The notes beneath the pieces were generated by a model. It made no database searches and had not been told where the DNA came from. It saw only the letters and a program-made list of their open reading frames with translations. 64,000 nucleotides of DNA from Lamprobacter modestohalophilus (lineage in GTDB: Bacteria; Pseudomonadota; Gammaproteobacteria; Chromatiales; Chromatiaceae): contig NZ_NRRY01000001.1 in assembly GCF_016583905.1 (NCBI RefSeq), positions 62,001-126,000 on the forward strand. The letters are read 5' to 3'. Below are positions 25,317 to 35,548 of the stretch, in pieces. Every line of letters begins with the position of its first letter. Positions within the stretch are counted from its first letter, which is position 1. The position numbers were made by a program, and so were the translations under genes.

Positions 25317-28300
25317 GTGACCGACTACAAACATACCCTCAACCTGCCGAAGACCGGCTTCCCGATGAAGGCCAACCTGGCCCAGCGCGAGCCGGAGATG
25401 CTCAAGCACTGGCAGGCGATCGATGTCTACGCCTTGGTGCGCGCGGCGCGGGCCGAGGCGCGTGCGCGTGGTGAGACCTTCATCCTGCATGATGGTCCGC
25501 CCTACGCGAACGGCGAGATCCATATCGGCCACGCGGTCAACAAGGTGCTGAAGGACATCATCGTCAAGTCGCGCACCCTCGATGGGCTGGACGCACCCTA
25601 TGTGCCGGGCTGGGATTGCCATGGCCTGCCGATCGAGCTGCAGGTGGAGCGCAAGAAGGGCAAGCCGGGGCAGAAGATTAGCGCCACCCAATTTCGTCAT
25701 GCCTGTCGTGACTATGCCGGCAAGCAGGTCGATGGCCAGCGCGCGGATTTCCAGCGCTTGGGCGTGCTGGGTGATTGGGCGCATCCCTATCTGACCATGG
25801 CGCCGCGCTTTGAGGCCGATATCGTCCGTTCGCTTGGGCGCATCATCGCCAACGGCCATCTGCAGAAGGGCTCCAAGCCGGTGCACTGGTGTATCGACTG
25901 TGGCTCGGCGTTGGCCGAGGCCGAGGTCGAGTATGCTGATAAGGATTCGACCGCGATCGATGTGCGCTTCAAGGTCGCTGATCCCGAGGCGCTGCTGGCG
26001 CGCTGTCATCGGGTTCCGGAAGGCACTAGTCAGTCCAATGGAGCGGGCTTAGGGCACGGCAGCGGGCCGATGTCGGTGGTGATCTGGACTACCACGCCTT
26101 GGACCTTGCCGGCCAACCAGGCCGTGGCGCTGAACCCCGAGCTTGAATATGCACTGGTGCAGGTGGCCGAGGACGGGCCGAACGGCGCTGAGCGGCTGTT
26201 GGTCGCCGAAGGTCTGCTCAAGGACACCATGGTCCGTTGGGACATCGAGCACTATCGGGTCATCGCCTATGGCCGTGGCGATGCCTTCGAGGGTCTGATG
26301 CTCGCTCATCCTTTCTACGAGCGTCAGGTGCCGATCATCCTCGGCGAGCATGTCACGCTCGAGGCCGGTACCGGCGCGGTGCACACGGCGCCGGGTCATG
26401 GCCTGGAGGACTATATCGTCGGTCGCCGCTACGATCTGGCAGTGGATAATCCGGTTGGCGGCAACGGACGCTTTCTCGAAGGCACGCCGCTGTTTGCCGG
26501 CGAGAACGTCTTCGATGCCAATGAGCAGGTCATCGAGACCCTAAAGGCCAACCAGGCGCTGGTGCGCGAGCAGCGCTTCAGCCACAGTTACCCGCATTGC
26601 TGGCGGCACAAGACGCCGATCATCTTCCGCGCCACCCCGCAGTGGTTCATCAGCATGGAGCAGGCCGGCCTGCGCGAGTCCGCGCTGCGCGAGATCGGCC
26701 AGGTGCATTGGATGCCGGACTGGGGCCAATCGCGTATCGACGGCATGGTGCGCAACCGCCCGGATTGGTGCATCTCGCGCCAGCGCACCTGGGGCGTGCC
26801 GATCACGCTGTTCGTCGACAAGGAGACCGGCGAGCTGCATCCGCGCACTGCGGAGCTGATTGAAGATGTTGCAACGCGCATCGAGGCAAAGGGTATCGAC
26901 GCCTGGTTCAAGCTGTCTCCGGAGGATCTGCTCGGCGACGAGGAGGGCGCGCACTATGAGAAGGTGCAGGACACCTTGGATGTCTGGTTCGACTCGGGCG
27001 TGACCCATGCCTGTGTGCTCGATCGCGGCGCAGCTGGAACTGATCGCGCGGTCGACGCTGGCTCGGCTGATGCCAGCAGCTCTTCAAGTGCCGGGCTTGC
27101 TAGCGACTCATCGAGCGCCTCGGACGCTGCCCCATCTCACAGCCTCGCTCGCGATCCATCGAGTGTCTCGTCTGATGCACTAGCGAGTGATTCTTTTGCT
27201 GCTCAAGCGGAGACCTCAGCTGAGGTCCCAGGCGGCGAATGGGCCGGTCTCCGCCGCCCTGCCGATCTCTATCTCGAGGGCTCCGATCAACACCGCGGCT
27301 GGTTCCAATCCTCGCTGCTGACCTCGGTCGCGATGCACGACCAGGCGCCCTATCGCGCGGTCCTCACCCACGGCTTCACTGTGGATGAGAAGGGCGAGAA
27401 GATGTCCAAATCCAAGGGCAACGTGGTGCGCCCGCAGGAGGTGATGAAGACCCTAGGTGCGGACATCATCCGGCTCTGGGTCGCCGCCGCCGATTATCGC
27501 GGCGAGATGCGCGTCTCCGACGAGATCCTCAAGCGCACCGCCGATGCCTACCGACGCATCCGCAACACCGCGCGCTTCCTGCTCTCGAACCTCAATGGCT
27601 TCGACCCGGCCAGGGACCTGGTTCCCGCCGCCGAGATGATCGAGCTCGACCGCTGGGCGGTGGATCGGGCGCTACAGCTGCAGCAGGAGTTCATTGCCGC
27701 CTATCAGGACTATCAGTTCCATCTGATCTACCACCGGCTACACAACTTCTGCGTGGTGGACATGGGCGGCTTCTATCTGGACGTGATCAAGGACCGCCAA
27801 TACACCACCGGCGCCGACAGCCTGCCGCGACGCTCCTGCCAGACCGCGATGTATCACATCGTCGAGGCGATGAGCCGCTGGCTGGCGCCGATCCTCAGCT
27901 TCACCGCCGAGGAGATCTGGCGCCATCTGCCCGGCGAGCGTGATCAAACCATCTTCACCGCGACCTGGTATCAAGGGCTGATCGCGCTCGATGCCGGTGA
28001 CCCCTTTGATCGCTCCTTCTGGAGCCAGCTGCTGGCAGTGCGCACCGCCATCGGTCGCCAGCTCGAGGCGGCGCGCACCCAAGGCCAGATCCGCGCCGCG
28101 CTGGATGCCGAGATCGATCTCTACTGCTCAGCGGAGCTGCAAGCCCTGCTCAGCCGTCTCGGCGACGAGCTGCGCTTCGTACTCATTACCTCCGAGGCGC
28201 GGGTGCATGCGTTGGTCGAGCGGCCCGAGGATGCGCTCGATACCGATGTCGAGGGGCTGGCGGTTCGCATCCGCGCCAGCGAGCACCCTAAATGCGTGCG

Positions 28301-28409
28301 CTGCTGGCATCACCGCGCCGACGTCGGCACTCACACCGCCCATCCCGAGCTCTGCGGGCGTTGTGTGGATAATATCGATGGCGATGGGGAGGTACGGCGC
28401 TTTGCATAA
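25317..28409 (+). CDS. ileS: Isoleucyl-tRNA synthetase IleRS with a 70-residue insertion, 1030 aa
   Basis: It charges tRNA-Ile with isoleucine. Seen: HIGH motif in [12 protein letters not shown] (near residue 72), the editing domain with [13 protein letters not shown] and [17 protein letters not shown] in [10 protein letters not shown] (near residue 695), and a C-terminal zinc finger CVRCWHH...CGRC. It starts at GTG 25317 ([19 protein letters not shown]), as in relatives. E. coli IleRS has 938 residues. Most of the extra length is a Ser/Ala/Asp-rich block at bases 27024-27231, between [13 protein letters not shown] and [20 protein letters not shown], with a smaller one near residue 235. The usual ribF and lspA neighbours are missing. 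The gene is essential in most bacteria, so the insert must be tolerated. Confidence 0.95.
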   Translation: MTDYKHTLNLPKTGFPMKANLAQREPEMLKHWQAIDVYALVRAARAEARARGETFILHDGPPYANGEIHIGHAVNKVLKDIIVKSRTLDGLDAPYVPGWDCHGLPIELQVERKKGKPGQKISATQFRHACRDYAGKQVDGQRADFQRLGVLGDWAHPYLTMAPRFEADIVRSLGRIIANGHLQKGSKPVHWCIDCGSALAEAEVEYADKDSTAIDVRFKVADPEALLARCHRVPEGTSQSNGAGLGHGSGPMSVVIWTTTPWTLPANQAVALNPELEYALVQVAEDGPNGAERLLVAEGLLKDTMVRWDIEHYRVIAYGRGDAFEGLMLAHPFYERQVPIILGEHVTLEAGTGAVHTAPGHGLEDYIVGRRYDLAVDNPVGGNGRFLEGTPLFAGENVFDANEQVIETLKANQALVREQRFSHSYPHCWRHKTPIIFRATPQWFISMEQAGLRESALREIGQVHWMPDWGQSRIDGMVRNRPDWCISRQRTWGVPITLFVDKETGELHPRTAELIEDVATRIEAKGIDAWFKLSPEDLLGDEEGAHYEKVQDTLDVWFDSGVTHACVLDRGAAGTDRAVDAGSADASSSSSAGLASDSSSASDAAPSHSLARDPSSVSSDALASDSFAAQAETSAEVPGGEWAGLRRPADLYLEGSDQHRGWFQSSLLTSVAMHDQAPYRAVLTHGFTVDEKGEKMSKSKGNVVRPQEVMKTLGADIIRLWVAAADYRGEMRVSDEILKRTADAYRRIRNTARFLLSNLNGFDPARDLVPAAEMIELDRWAVDRALQLQQEFIAAYQDYQFHLIYHRLHNFCVVDMGGFYLDVIKDRQYTTGADSLPRRSCQTAMYHIVEAMSRWLAPILSFTAEEIWRHLPGERDQTIFTATWYQGLIALDAGDPFDRSFWSQLLAVRTAIGRQLEAARTQGQIRAALDAEIDLYCSAELQALLSRLGDELRFVLITSEARVHALVERPEDALDTDVEGLAVRIRASEHPKCVRCWHHRADVGTHTAHPELCGRCVDNIDGDGEVRRFA

Positions 28410-28419
28410 ACAGCAGCTC

Positions 28420-28632
28420 ATGAACCGAATCACCAATCATCCCGGGCAGTGCGGTGGGAGGCCCTGTATTCGAGGCATGAGGATTCGAGTCACTGATATC
28501 CTCGAGACCCTTGCCGATGGGGTGAGTCCAGAAGAGCTGCTTGCTGACTTCCCCGATCTGGAACTGGAAGATATACAGGCCTGTTTGTTGTTCGCCGCAG
28601 AGCGTGCTGACATTCCCAAATTGGTGGCATGA
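28420..28632 (+). CDS. DUF433-family small protein, probable antitoxin, 70 aa
   Basis: A compact winged-helix-like protein: NHPGQCGGRPCIRGMRIRV, then TDILETLADGVSPEELLADF and PDLELEDIQACLLFAAE, the three blocks of the DUF433 family. DUF433 genes commonly precede a DUF5615 PIN-like gene as a predicted toxin-antitoxin pair. Here the following gene is only an 8-codon stub (see 28629). It begins ten bases after the ileS stop. The ATG at 28420 gives the family start MNRITNHPG. Confidence 0.8.
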   Translation: MNRITNHPGQCGGRPCIRGMRIRVTDILETLADGVSPEELLADFPDLELEDIQACLLFAAERADIPKLVA

Positions 28633-28655
28633 TGATCTGGCTCGATGCCAAATGA
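28629..28655 (+). pseudogene. Eight-codon stub of a probable DUF5615 PIN-like toxin gene
   Basis: The frame MMIWLDAK ends at once in TGA. Its ATG overlaps the DUF433 stop (ATGA), the usual coupling of this pair, and the residues resemble the start of DUF5615 toxins (hydrophobic run, then Asp-Ala). The following 60 bases show no continuation in any frame that I recognise, so this looks like a deletion remnant rather than a single frameshift. The identification rests on context and eight residues only. Confidence 0.4.
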
Positions 28656-28718
28656 AGTAGGTTCGGTGGTGGGACGGATGAGCGGCATGCGGCGCCAGAA
28701 GATCGATCCTAGTTGCTC

Positions 28719-28904
28719 ATGAAAGTCTCAGAGGTTGTGTCCAGACTCAACGCTGATGGCTGGTATCTCGCCACCACGAGAGGCAGCCATCGCCAGTTCA
28801 AGCATCCGTCGAAACCTGGCCGTGTCACGGTTTCCGGTAAACCGAGCGACGAGTTAGCGGCCGGAACTCAGAACAGCATCTTCAAGCAAGCAGGGTGGAA
28901 ATAG
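28719..28904 (+). CDS. hicA: HicA toxin, 61 aa
   Basis: Double-stranded-RNA-binding-fold mRNA interferase of the HicAB system. MKVSEVVSRLNADGWYLATT leads to the family motif RGSHRQFKHPSKPGRVTV, in which H24 is the expected catalytic His, then the end KQAGWK. It should cleave translated mRNA when HicB is lost. I start at ATG 28719; an upstream TTG would add two residues. hicB begins two bases after its stop. Confidence 0.92.
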   Translation: MKVSEVVSRLNADGWYLATTRGSHRQFKHPSKPGRVTVSGKPSDELAAGTQNSIFKQAGWK

Positions 28905-28906
28905 CT

Positions 28907-29119
28907 ATGCGGTATGCCATCGTGATTGAGAAAGCTAAGGGTAATTTTTCAGCCTATGTGCCTGACTTGCCAGGCTGTATTGCCACCGGAGAGAGCGTCG
29001 CCGAGGTCGAGAGTCGCATCCGCGAAGCGATCCTATTGCACATTGAAGGACTACGCGAAGACGGATTGACAGTCCCATCGCCACAGAGCCAAGTCGACTA
29101 TATCGACATTGCCGCCTGA
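28907..29119 (+). CDS. hicB: HicB antitoxin, 70 aa
   Basis: The N-terminal partial RNase H-like fold MRYAIVIEKAKGNFSAYVPDLPGCIATGESVAEVE binds and blocks HicA. Helix REAILLHIEGLREDGLTVPSP follows. There is no DNA-binding C-terminal domain; the protein stops soon after the fold, as in the short HicB class, so autorepression may be weak. A ggtgga sequence lies upstream within the end of hicA. The start is ATG 28907; an in-frame ATG at 28895 overlaps the end of hicA. Confidence 0.92.
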   Translation: MRYAIVIEKAKGNFSAYVPDLPGCIATGESVAEVESRIREAILLHIEGLREDGLTVPSPQSQVDYIDIAA

Positions 29120-29179
29120 GCCTTTCCCACGCAAAGCCAACAGCGCATGATTTGGCAAATCAGCGGACGCTAAAAAAAC

Positions 29180-29197
29180 CAAGCGCCATCGCGCTTG
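29180..29197 (-). terminator. Terminator-like hairpin read on the minus strand
   Basis: Caagcgc-catc-gcgcttg is a perfect 7-base stem with a 4-base loop. On the minus strand it is followed by ggttttttt. This is the form of a rho-independent terminator, yet no minus-strand gene lies nearby. On the plus strand it follows hicB and has an A-run in front but no T-run behind. Confidence 0.4.
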
Positions 29198-29269
29198 CAG
29201 GTCACCCAGTGGCGTTGATCCTGGCCGCTGATACAGGCCGCTGAATGATCCTGTAGGAAAAGAACAACA

Positions 29270-32200
29270 ATGACAGAACACGCGGCACCGGCTGATCTGA
29301 TCTTTGTGCTCGAGGCCGACGGCACCATCGTCGACTTCTATCAGGCCGAGACCGGTGAGCTGTTCGTGCCGCCAGAGGTCTTTCTAGGCAAGACGCCGCG
29401 GGCGGTGTTGCCGCCGGAGATCGCCCCGGCGTTTGCCGATGCGCTGCGCCGCGCGCGTGAGGGCGAGCGCTGGGTGTCGTTCCAGTACGAGCTGCCGATG
29501 CCCACGGGGCCGCGTCGTTTCGAGGCGCGCTTTGGTGCGCTTGCCGCCTCTGGCCGCCATGTGGTGGCGGTGCGCGATATCACCCAGCAGGCCGCCGCCG
29601 AACAGCGTCTGCGTGAGCACGAGTCGCTGCTCGAAACCATGTTCGGTCAGACCACCGATGCCATCGTGCTGGCTGACCCCGAGACCGGGCGCATCCTCGA
29701 ATTCAACGATGCCGCTTGCCAGGGGTTGGGCTACAGCCGCGCCGAGTTTGCCCAGTTCCGGGTGCGGGACTTCGAGGCCGATCATGATCCGGAAACGATC
29801 GCCGACAATATCCGCGCCATCCTCGCCGGTGAGATCCGTGGCTTCGAGAGTCGGATGTGGCACAAGGACGGCTCGCTTCGGGATGTGAATCTCACCTTCC
29901 GGCTGGTTGAGCATGACGGCCGCCAGATGATCTCTGGCGTCTGGCAGGACATCACCGAGCGCAAGCGCAGGGAGCGCGAACTCGATGAATACCGGCTGCA
30001 TCTCGAAGAGCTGGTCGCCTCAAGGACCATCGATCTAGAGGCCGCCAAGACCGCCGCTGAGAGCGCCAATCGCGCCAAGTCGGCGTTCCTCTCCAACATG
30101 AGCCATGAGATCCGCACGCCGATGAACGCGATCATCGGCTATGCCCATCTCATGCGCCGCGATCCGCTCACCCCAAGGCAATCGCAGCAGCTCGAGAAGC
30201 TCTCGGCCTCGGCGCAGCATCTGTTACACATCATCAACGATGTGCTGGATCTGTCGAAGATCGAAGCCGACAAGATTCAGCTCCAGGAGGAGGACTTTGA
30301 GCCGGCGCGGATCATCGATAACGTCTGTGCCCTAGTGACGCCGACCCTGATCAACAAAGGCCTGGAGCTGCGCATCGATCTCGATCATCTGCCGTTGCGG
30401 GTGCGCGGCGACAGTACCCGGTTTGGGCAGATCATGCTGAATCTGCTCAGTAATGCGGCGAAGTTTACCGAGGTGGGTGAGGTTTCGATTCAAGGCGTCC
30501 TGCTCGATGCGGGGCAGCCGGCGACGCGCACTCAGTCAACCGCGTCAACTGCGTCAATCGCGCCAACCGCGTCAATTGCGCCAACCGGACAGACGGTATG
30601 GCCCGACAAGACCGACCAGACCAAACTGCCCGAAAAGCCCGAAAAGCCCGAAAAGCCCGGATTGCCTGAAACGCCCGGACTGGGCGGAAAGACCGCGCAG
30701 ACTGCGCTGCGGCTTGGCTTCGAGGTCTGCGACACCGGTATCGGCATGACCGAGGAACAGCGCTCGCGGCTGTTCCAGGCCTTCGAGCAGGCCGATGCCA
30801 GTACCACGCGACGCTATGGTGGCACCGGCCTGGGGCTGGCGATCAGCAAGCGGCTGTGCGAGTTGATGGGCGGGCAGATCCGGGTGCGCAGCGAGCCGGG
30901 GCGGGGCAGTTGTTTTGCCGTCGAGATCCCGTTTCGGCCCGCTGCCTCCGCGCAGCCAGAGGGGTCTCTGTTGGCCCGTCTGCAAGAGCGCCGCCTGCTG
31001 GTGATCGATGATGACCCCGCACATCGCGAGATCTTGGTGCAGCTGCTCGAATCCTTCGAGGTGCGGGCTGAGGCGGTGGCTACCGGCGCGCTCGGGCTGA
31101 GTGAGGTCCTCAAGGCCGACCGACAGGAACAGCCGTTCGATCTGGTGCTGGTCGACTGGCGTATGCCGGAGATGGATGGCATCGACACCGCGCACAGCAT
31201 CCAGGCGCTGCCACTGCGGCAGGTGCCGGGGTGCATCCTGGTGACCGCCTTTGGCGATGAGCTGCCGACGGATCTGGCGGCCTCGGCAGGGATCACCCAG
31301 GTGTTAGCCAAGCCGGTGACCGCCTCCAAGCTCTACGATATCTTGCAATGGGCGCTGCAGGCTCAGGACCGCGCTCAGGCCCAAGCCCAAGCGCATGCAA
31401 AGGCGCAGCCGGGTACGATGGCGCCGTCGGATGCGATGTTCACCTCCCGAGCGCATCCATTTCGAGATCATCCATCCCGGGCTCATCCCGCCGCCGAGTT
31501 CGTCTCCGCTCGCATCCTGGTGGTCGAGGATCATGCGATCAACCAGGAGGTGACCCGCGAGCTGATCGAGACGCTCGGGCATCGTGTGAGCATCGCCGTG
31601 GATGGTGCCGAGGCGGTTGTGCAAGTGCGCAAACAGGACTTCGATCTGATCCTGATGGATATCCAGATGCCGGTGATGGATGGCTTGACGGCGACGCGCG
31701 AGATTCGTCTTCTCCCCGGGCGTCAGCAGGTGCCGATCGTGGCAATGACGGCGAATGTGTTCGAGGCGGATCGGCAACGCTCGATGGAGGCTGGCATGAA
31801 TGCGCACATCGGCAAACCAATCGAGCCCGATGTGCTGGTCGCGACCCTGCAGCAGTGGTTGCCCCAAGGCGATTCGACGGCGCTGACAGGGGGATCGTCC
31901 AGCGCTTCGCCTAGCATCTCAGCCAGCGTCTCGCCTAGCACTTCTCCCGGCGCCTCCTCAACTGTGCGGCCAAATGAGCACCAACATCAGCGGCCAAGTG
32001 CCTGGTCAAGGTCATGGCCAAGTGCGCCCCAGCGCCCGCCGGTGGTGAATGAGGCCTCTGCCGGCGCGGTGGCGCGGAGGCTGGCGGAGGTGCCAGGCCT
32101 CAATGTCGAGCATGGACTGCGCCGGCTGCGTGGCGATAGTCGCCACTACAGTCGGCTGTTGCATCGCTTCGTCGACGATCACGGGCAGGATGCGGAGCGC

Positions 32201-32782
32201 ATGGGCCAGTGCTTGCAAACGGGTGATTGGGAGACGATCGCGTCCTTTGCGCATGCGCTGAAAGGGGTTGCCGCCACCTTAGCGGCCGATCGCATTCGCT
32301 ACCATGCGGCCGATATCGAGCAGGCCGCACGCATGGGGCTCAACCCGGAGCGGTTGCGGGCGCCGATCGAGCAACTGGGGTTAGCGCTGAAGTCCTTTTG
32401 TGCCGCTGTGCGGCAACTGCCTCTGGATCAGTCTCCTGAGCAGGGTTCTTGCGGAGTCGACGCAGGGGCGGTTGCCGCAGAGGGCGTTGCCGACGACGAT
32501 CAACAGCAGGACCTCGCTGATCAGCTCGATCGGCTCGAGTGTCTGCTGTCGAATGACGACACCGAAGCCAATCGCCTGTTTGAGGATGCGAGACCGCTAT
32601 TGAGTGCGGCCTTCGGTGAGCGACTGCACCGATTAGAGCAGCACATCGGCGACTTCGACTACGAGCAGGCGTTGGTCCTGCTGAGCGAACTGCGTGCCCA
32701 GCAGCGGGCAGACCGAGCCGAGCGGGCCGATCAAGCCGATATTGACGACCCACCTGCACATGGGCCGGCGAATGGGATCTGA
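29270..32782 (+). CDS. Soluble hybrid histidine kinase: PAS-PAS-HisKA-HATPase-REC-REC-HPt, 1170 aa
   Basis: PAS domains at about 5-110 and 118-235, HisKA with [15 protein letters not shown] (H279), then HATPase with the N-box [14 protein letters not shown] and VCDTGIGM, two receiver domains ([13 protein letters not shown]629; [14 protein letters not shown]797) and an HPt ([15 protein letters not shown]995). Phosphate would run H279 to a receiver to H995. No membrane helix is seen, so the sensor is cytoplasmic. A Thr/Ala/Ser then Lys/Glu/Pro repeat (about residues 418-475, bases 30525-30695) interrupts the ATPase domain between N-box and G1-box. A second Ser-rich tract lies before the HPt, and a helical tail follows it. 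The start ATG 29270 has taggaaaag ten bases upstream. Confidence 0.92.
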   Translation: MTEHAAPADLIFVLEADGTIVDFYQAETGELFVPPEVFLGKTPRAVLPPEIAPAFADALRRAREGERWVSFQYELPMPTGPRRFEARFGALAASGRHVVAVRDITQQAAAEQRLREHESLLETMFGQTTDAIVLADPETGRILEFNDAACQGLGYSRAEFAQFRVRDFEADHDPETIADNIRAILAGEIRGFESRMWHKDGSLRDVNLTFRLVEHDGRQMISGVWQDITERKRRERELDEYRLHLEELVASRTIDLEAAKTAAESANRAKSAFLSNMSHEIRTPMNAIIGYAHLMRRDPLTPRQSQQLEKLSASAQHLLHIINDVLDLSKIEADKIQLQEEDFEPARIIDNVCALVTPTLINKGLELRIDLDHLPLRVRGDSTRFGQIMLNLLSNAAKFTEVGEVSIQGVLLDAGQPATRTQSTASTASIAPTASIAPTGQTVWPDKTDQTKLPEKPEKPEKPGLPETPGLGGKTAQTALRLGFEVCDTGIGMTEEQRSRLFQAFEQADASTTRRYGGTGLGLAISKRLCELMGGQIRVRSEPGRGSCFAVEIPFRPAASAQPEGSLLARLQERRLLVIDDDPAHREILVQLLESFEVRAEAVATGALGLSEVLKADRQEQPFDLVLVDWRMPEMDGIDTAHSIQALPLRQVPGCILVTAFGDELPTDLAASAGITQVLAKPVTASKLYDILQWALQAQDRAQAQAQAHAKAQPGTMAPSDAMFTSRAHPFRDHPSRAHPAAEFVSARILVVEDHAINQEVTRELIETLGHRVSIAVDGAEAVVQVRKQDFDLILMDIQMPVMDGLTATREIRLLPGRQQVPIVAMTANVFEADRQRSMEAGMNAHIGKPIEPDVLVATLQQWLPQGDSTALTGGSSSASPSISASVSPSTSPGASSTVRPNEHQHQRPSAWSRSWPSAPQRPPVVNEASAGAVARRLAEVPGLNVEHGLRRLRGDSRHYSRLLHRFVDDHGQDAERMGQCLQTGDWETIASFAHALKGVAATLAADRIRYHAADIEQAARMGLNPERLRAPIEQLGLALKSFCAAVRQLPLDQSPEQGSCGVDAGAVAAEGVADDDQQQDLADQLDRLECLLSNDDTEANRLFEDARPLLSAAFGERLHRLEQHIGDFDYEQALVLLSELRAQQRADRAERADQADIDDPPAHGPANGI

Positions 32783-32824
32783 TAGTGCTCATGCACGCTT
32801 GATGAGTTGCTGTAATCTCACAGT

Positions 32825-35539
32825 GTGCGGAGCAAAAACCCTGTGAAATCAATCAACCTGACCGGCATGGCGATGGTGCTGTTCGCAGTGCTCTTGAGCC
32901 TGTTCGTGCTGATTGGCCTACAACTATTTCGCTTCGAGTCCAAAGTCTATCGACAACACGAGATCGAAGAGGTCAAACAGCAGCTCGATGAGCGCGCTGC
33001 TGCGCTCAAAGCACGCATCTACGCCAATATCTATGCCGTCTCCGGGGTCAAATCACTGGTGGCGATGAACCCCGACTTGACGCAGGACGATTTCAGTCGC
33101 GCCATGGCGGTGCAGTTTCGTGAAAAAGCGGATCTGCGCAACATCGGGCTTGCCAGGGATATGGTCATTCGTTTCATGTACCCGCTGCAGGGCAATGAAG
33201 CGGCCATTGGCTTGGACTACAGACAGCAGCCCAATCAGATCGAGGCCGTCCGGTTGGCGCTGGGGCTCAATAAGATCGTTCTGGCCGGCCCCGTCTCGTT
33301 GGTGCAGGGCGGTGAGGGCTTGATCGCGCGCATTCCCATTCGTGTTGATGATCCGGCATCGGGAAAGGAGCGATTTTGGGGGTTTGCGTCAGTGGTCATG
33401 GATATGGAATCCATCTTTGCCGGTGCCGGGATCAGGGCAAATGATGGCGCGCTGCGCATCAGCCTCAGAGGTCGCGATGCGGGCGGGCCAGAGGGCGAGG
33501 TGTTTTGGGGAGATGCCTCGGTGTTCGCGCGTGATCCGGTGACTCAGACCATCGAACTGCCCTATGGGAGCTGGCAGTTGGGCGCCATCCCAGCCGCCGG
33601 CTGGAGTCCCTATCCGATCCTGGACGCTCCGATGATGTGGATGTATCTCGTCGTCGTATCGGCCATTCTGATGTTTTCTATCGTCATCATTATCTTGCTC
33701 GCCAAGACCAAAAAAGCGACGAACACACTCAAAAAAGAGCGCGATCTGTTTGCCGAAGGCCCCGTCTTCACCATCGAATGGCGGGCTGAGCCGCAAGACC
33801 GGTGGTCGATGGTTTACGTCTCTACGAACGTCGAGCAGATCCTTGGTTACCGCGCGGCGGACCTCATTGATGCAGATTTCTGTTACAGCAGCCTGATCCA
33901 TCCGGATGACTTATCGCGCATTCTCGCCGAATTGCAAAGCAATATTGAAGCGGGCACGGATCGTTTCGAGGCGTCTTATCGGCTGCGGACCGGCAACGGG
34001 CATTTTGTGTGGCTATACGACTTTACCATTTTGGTGCGTGATCAAGCCGGCCGGGTGAGCGGGATGCGCAGCTATCTCTACGATCAGAGCGCACAAAAAT
34101 ATGCCGAGGAAGCCCTGCGCCTCGCCGAGGCCCGGCTGGAGAAGACCGCGTACGAGTTGACTGAAAACATCCCGATCGGGACTTACACCATGGTGCAGCC
34201 AGCCGATGGCGGCATGGCGAAATTCGCCTTTATGAGCAGTCGGTTCCTGGAATTGACCGGGCTGAGCCGGGCGGAGGCCGTTACCGACACCTTGCGCGCC
34301 TTCGCCTGTGTGCACCCTGACGACTACGATGACTGGGTCGCGCTCAATGCCAAGGCCTTTGCCGAGCAGGCGCCCTTTTTTGGCGAAACCCGGCTTCTGA
34401 TTGATGGGCAAGTGCGCTGGGTCACCGCTGAATCCTTCCCCCGCACCCTGGCGGATGGCACCACGGTGTGGGAGGGCGTCCTCGCTGATATCACCGATCG
34501 CAAGCGCGCCGAAGAGGCCCTGACGGAAAGCTTGGGCCGTTTCAACGACCTCGTCGACCATGTCTCGGTGGGCGTCTATGTGTTCTGGCATCGCGGTGAT
34601 GGCCAGTCGGATTTCGAGTATGTCAGCGATGGCTGGTGCAGCATGAATCAACTCGATCGGGAGGCCGTGCTGGCTGATCCGAACGTTGCCGTTGAGGTGA
34701 TTCATCCCGAGGATCTGGCGGAATTCAAACGCTGTAATCAACAGGCGATTGAGGACAAAAGTCAGTTTCGCTGGGAGGGACGGGTGATCGTTGGCGGTGT
34801 GGTGAGCCACATGCTGATCGAATCGAGCCCATTGTTTTTTGACAATGGCGACAGTCGCTGGTTTGGCATCCAACAAGATATCACTGAACGCAAGAGAGCC
34901 GAAGTGCTCTTACGTGAGACTAATAATGCGTTGGAAAATGAGATCATCAAACGGACGCTGGTCACAGAGGAGCTTAGGATCAAGACGGATCTGCTCGAGA
35001 AGCTCTCTCGGCAGGATGCTCTGACCGAGATTCCCAATCGTCGGCATTTCAATGAACGGGCTAAACTGGAATGGCAGCGCGCTCAACGCGTCGGTTTACC
35101 CCTGTCGTTGATCATGATCGATATCGATTACTTCAAAAAATATAACGACCATTATGGTCATGCCGATGGAGACGCCTGTCTCAAGCAAGTCGCGCGGGCG
35201 CTGAAGGCATGCGTCGAGCGACCTCTGGATCTGGTGGCACGCTATGGTGGTGAGGAATTTGTCGCCCTACTGCCGGAAACCGACCGCAGTGGCGCCGGCC
35301 ATCTGGCCGAGCAGATGCGGGCGGCTGTGGAAGCCTTATCCATCCCTCACGCCGATTCCAGCGTTGCCGGTGTCGTCACCCTGAGTGTCGGCGTGGCGAC
35401 GCACAAGGATGGCAATGCCAAGGCCAATCTGAGCCAATTGCAAGCCTGCGCGGATCAAGCCCTGTACCGCGCCAAGCACCAGGGGCGCAACCGGGTGGAG
35501 CTGGAAGCCACGCCGCCCGAGCAACAGACGTCAGTCTGA
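32825..35539 (+). CDS. CHASE-PAS-GGDEF diguanylate cyclase, 904 aa
   Basis: A membrane-bound c-di-GMP synthase. A helix at about 13-35 is followed by a periplasmic CHASE domain (about 40-265, with GLDYRQQPNQ, VLAGPVSLVQGGEGLIARIP). A second helix lies at about 275-300, then cytoplasmic PAS domains (about 310-430, 440-560 and 570-700) and GGDEF. The active site is GGEEF at 808-812 with an I-site RPLD at 799-802 in the correct register. It follows the kinase at 29270 after 42 bases on the same strand, so they may be one transcript. It ends nine bases from the convergent kinase gene. The start is GTG 32825; GTG 32843 is an alternative. Confidence 0.88.
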   Translation: MRSKNPVKSINLTGMAMVLFAVLLSLFVLIGLQLFRFESKVYRQHEIEEVKQQLDERAAALKARIYANIYAVSGVKSLVAMNPDLTQDDFSRAMAVQFREKADLRNIGLARDMVIRFMYPLQGNEAAIGLDYRQQPNQIEAVRLALGLNKIVLAGPVSLVQGGEGLIARIPIRVDDPASGKERFWGFASVVMDMESIFAGAGIRANDGALRISLRGRDAGGPEGEVFWGDASVFARDPVTQTIELPYGSWQLGAIPAAGWSPYPILDAPMMWMYLVVVSAILMFSIVIIILLAKTKKATNTLKKERDLFAEGPVFTIEWRAEPQDRWSMVYVSTNVEQILGYRAADLIDADFCYSSLIHPDDLSRILAELQSNIEAGTDRFEASYRLRTGNGHFVWLYDFTILVRDQAGRVSGMRSYLYDQSAQKYAEEALRLAEARLEKTAYELTENIPIGTYTMVQPADGGMAKFAFMSSRFLELTGLSRAEAVTDTLRAFACVHPDDYDDWVALNAKAFAEQAPFFGETRLLIDGQVRWVTAESFPRTLADGTTVWEGVLADITDRKRAEEALTESLGRFNDLVDHVSVGVYVFWHRGDGQSDFEYVSDGWCSMNQLDREAVLADPNVAVEVIHPEDLAEFKRCNQQAIEDKSQFRWEGRVIVGGVVSHMLIESSPLFFDNGDSRWFGIQQDITERKRAEVLLRETNNALENEIIKRTLVTEELRIKTDLLEKLSRQDALTEIPNRRHFNERAKLEWQRAQRVGLPLSLIMIDIDYFKKYNDHYGHADGDACLKQVARALKACVERPLDLVARYGGEEFVALLPETDRSGAGHLAEQMRAAVEALSIPHADSSVAGVVTLSVGVATHKDGNAKANLSQLQACADQALYRAKHQGRNRVELEATPPEQQTSV

Positions 35540-35548
35540 GTCTAAGGC

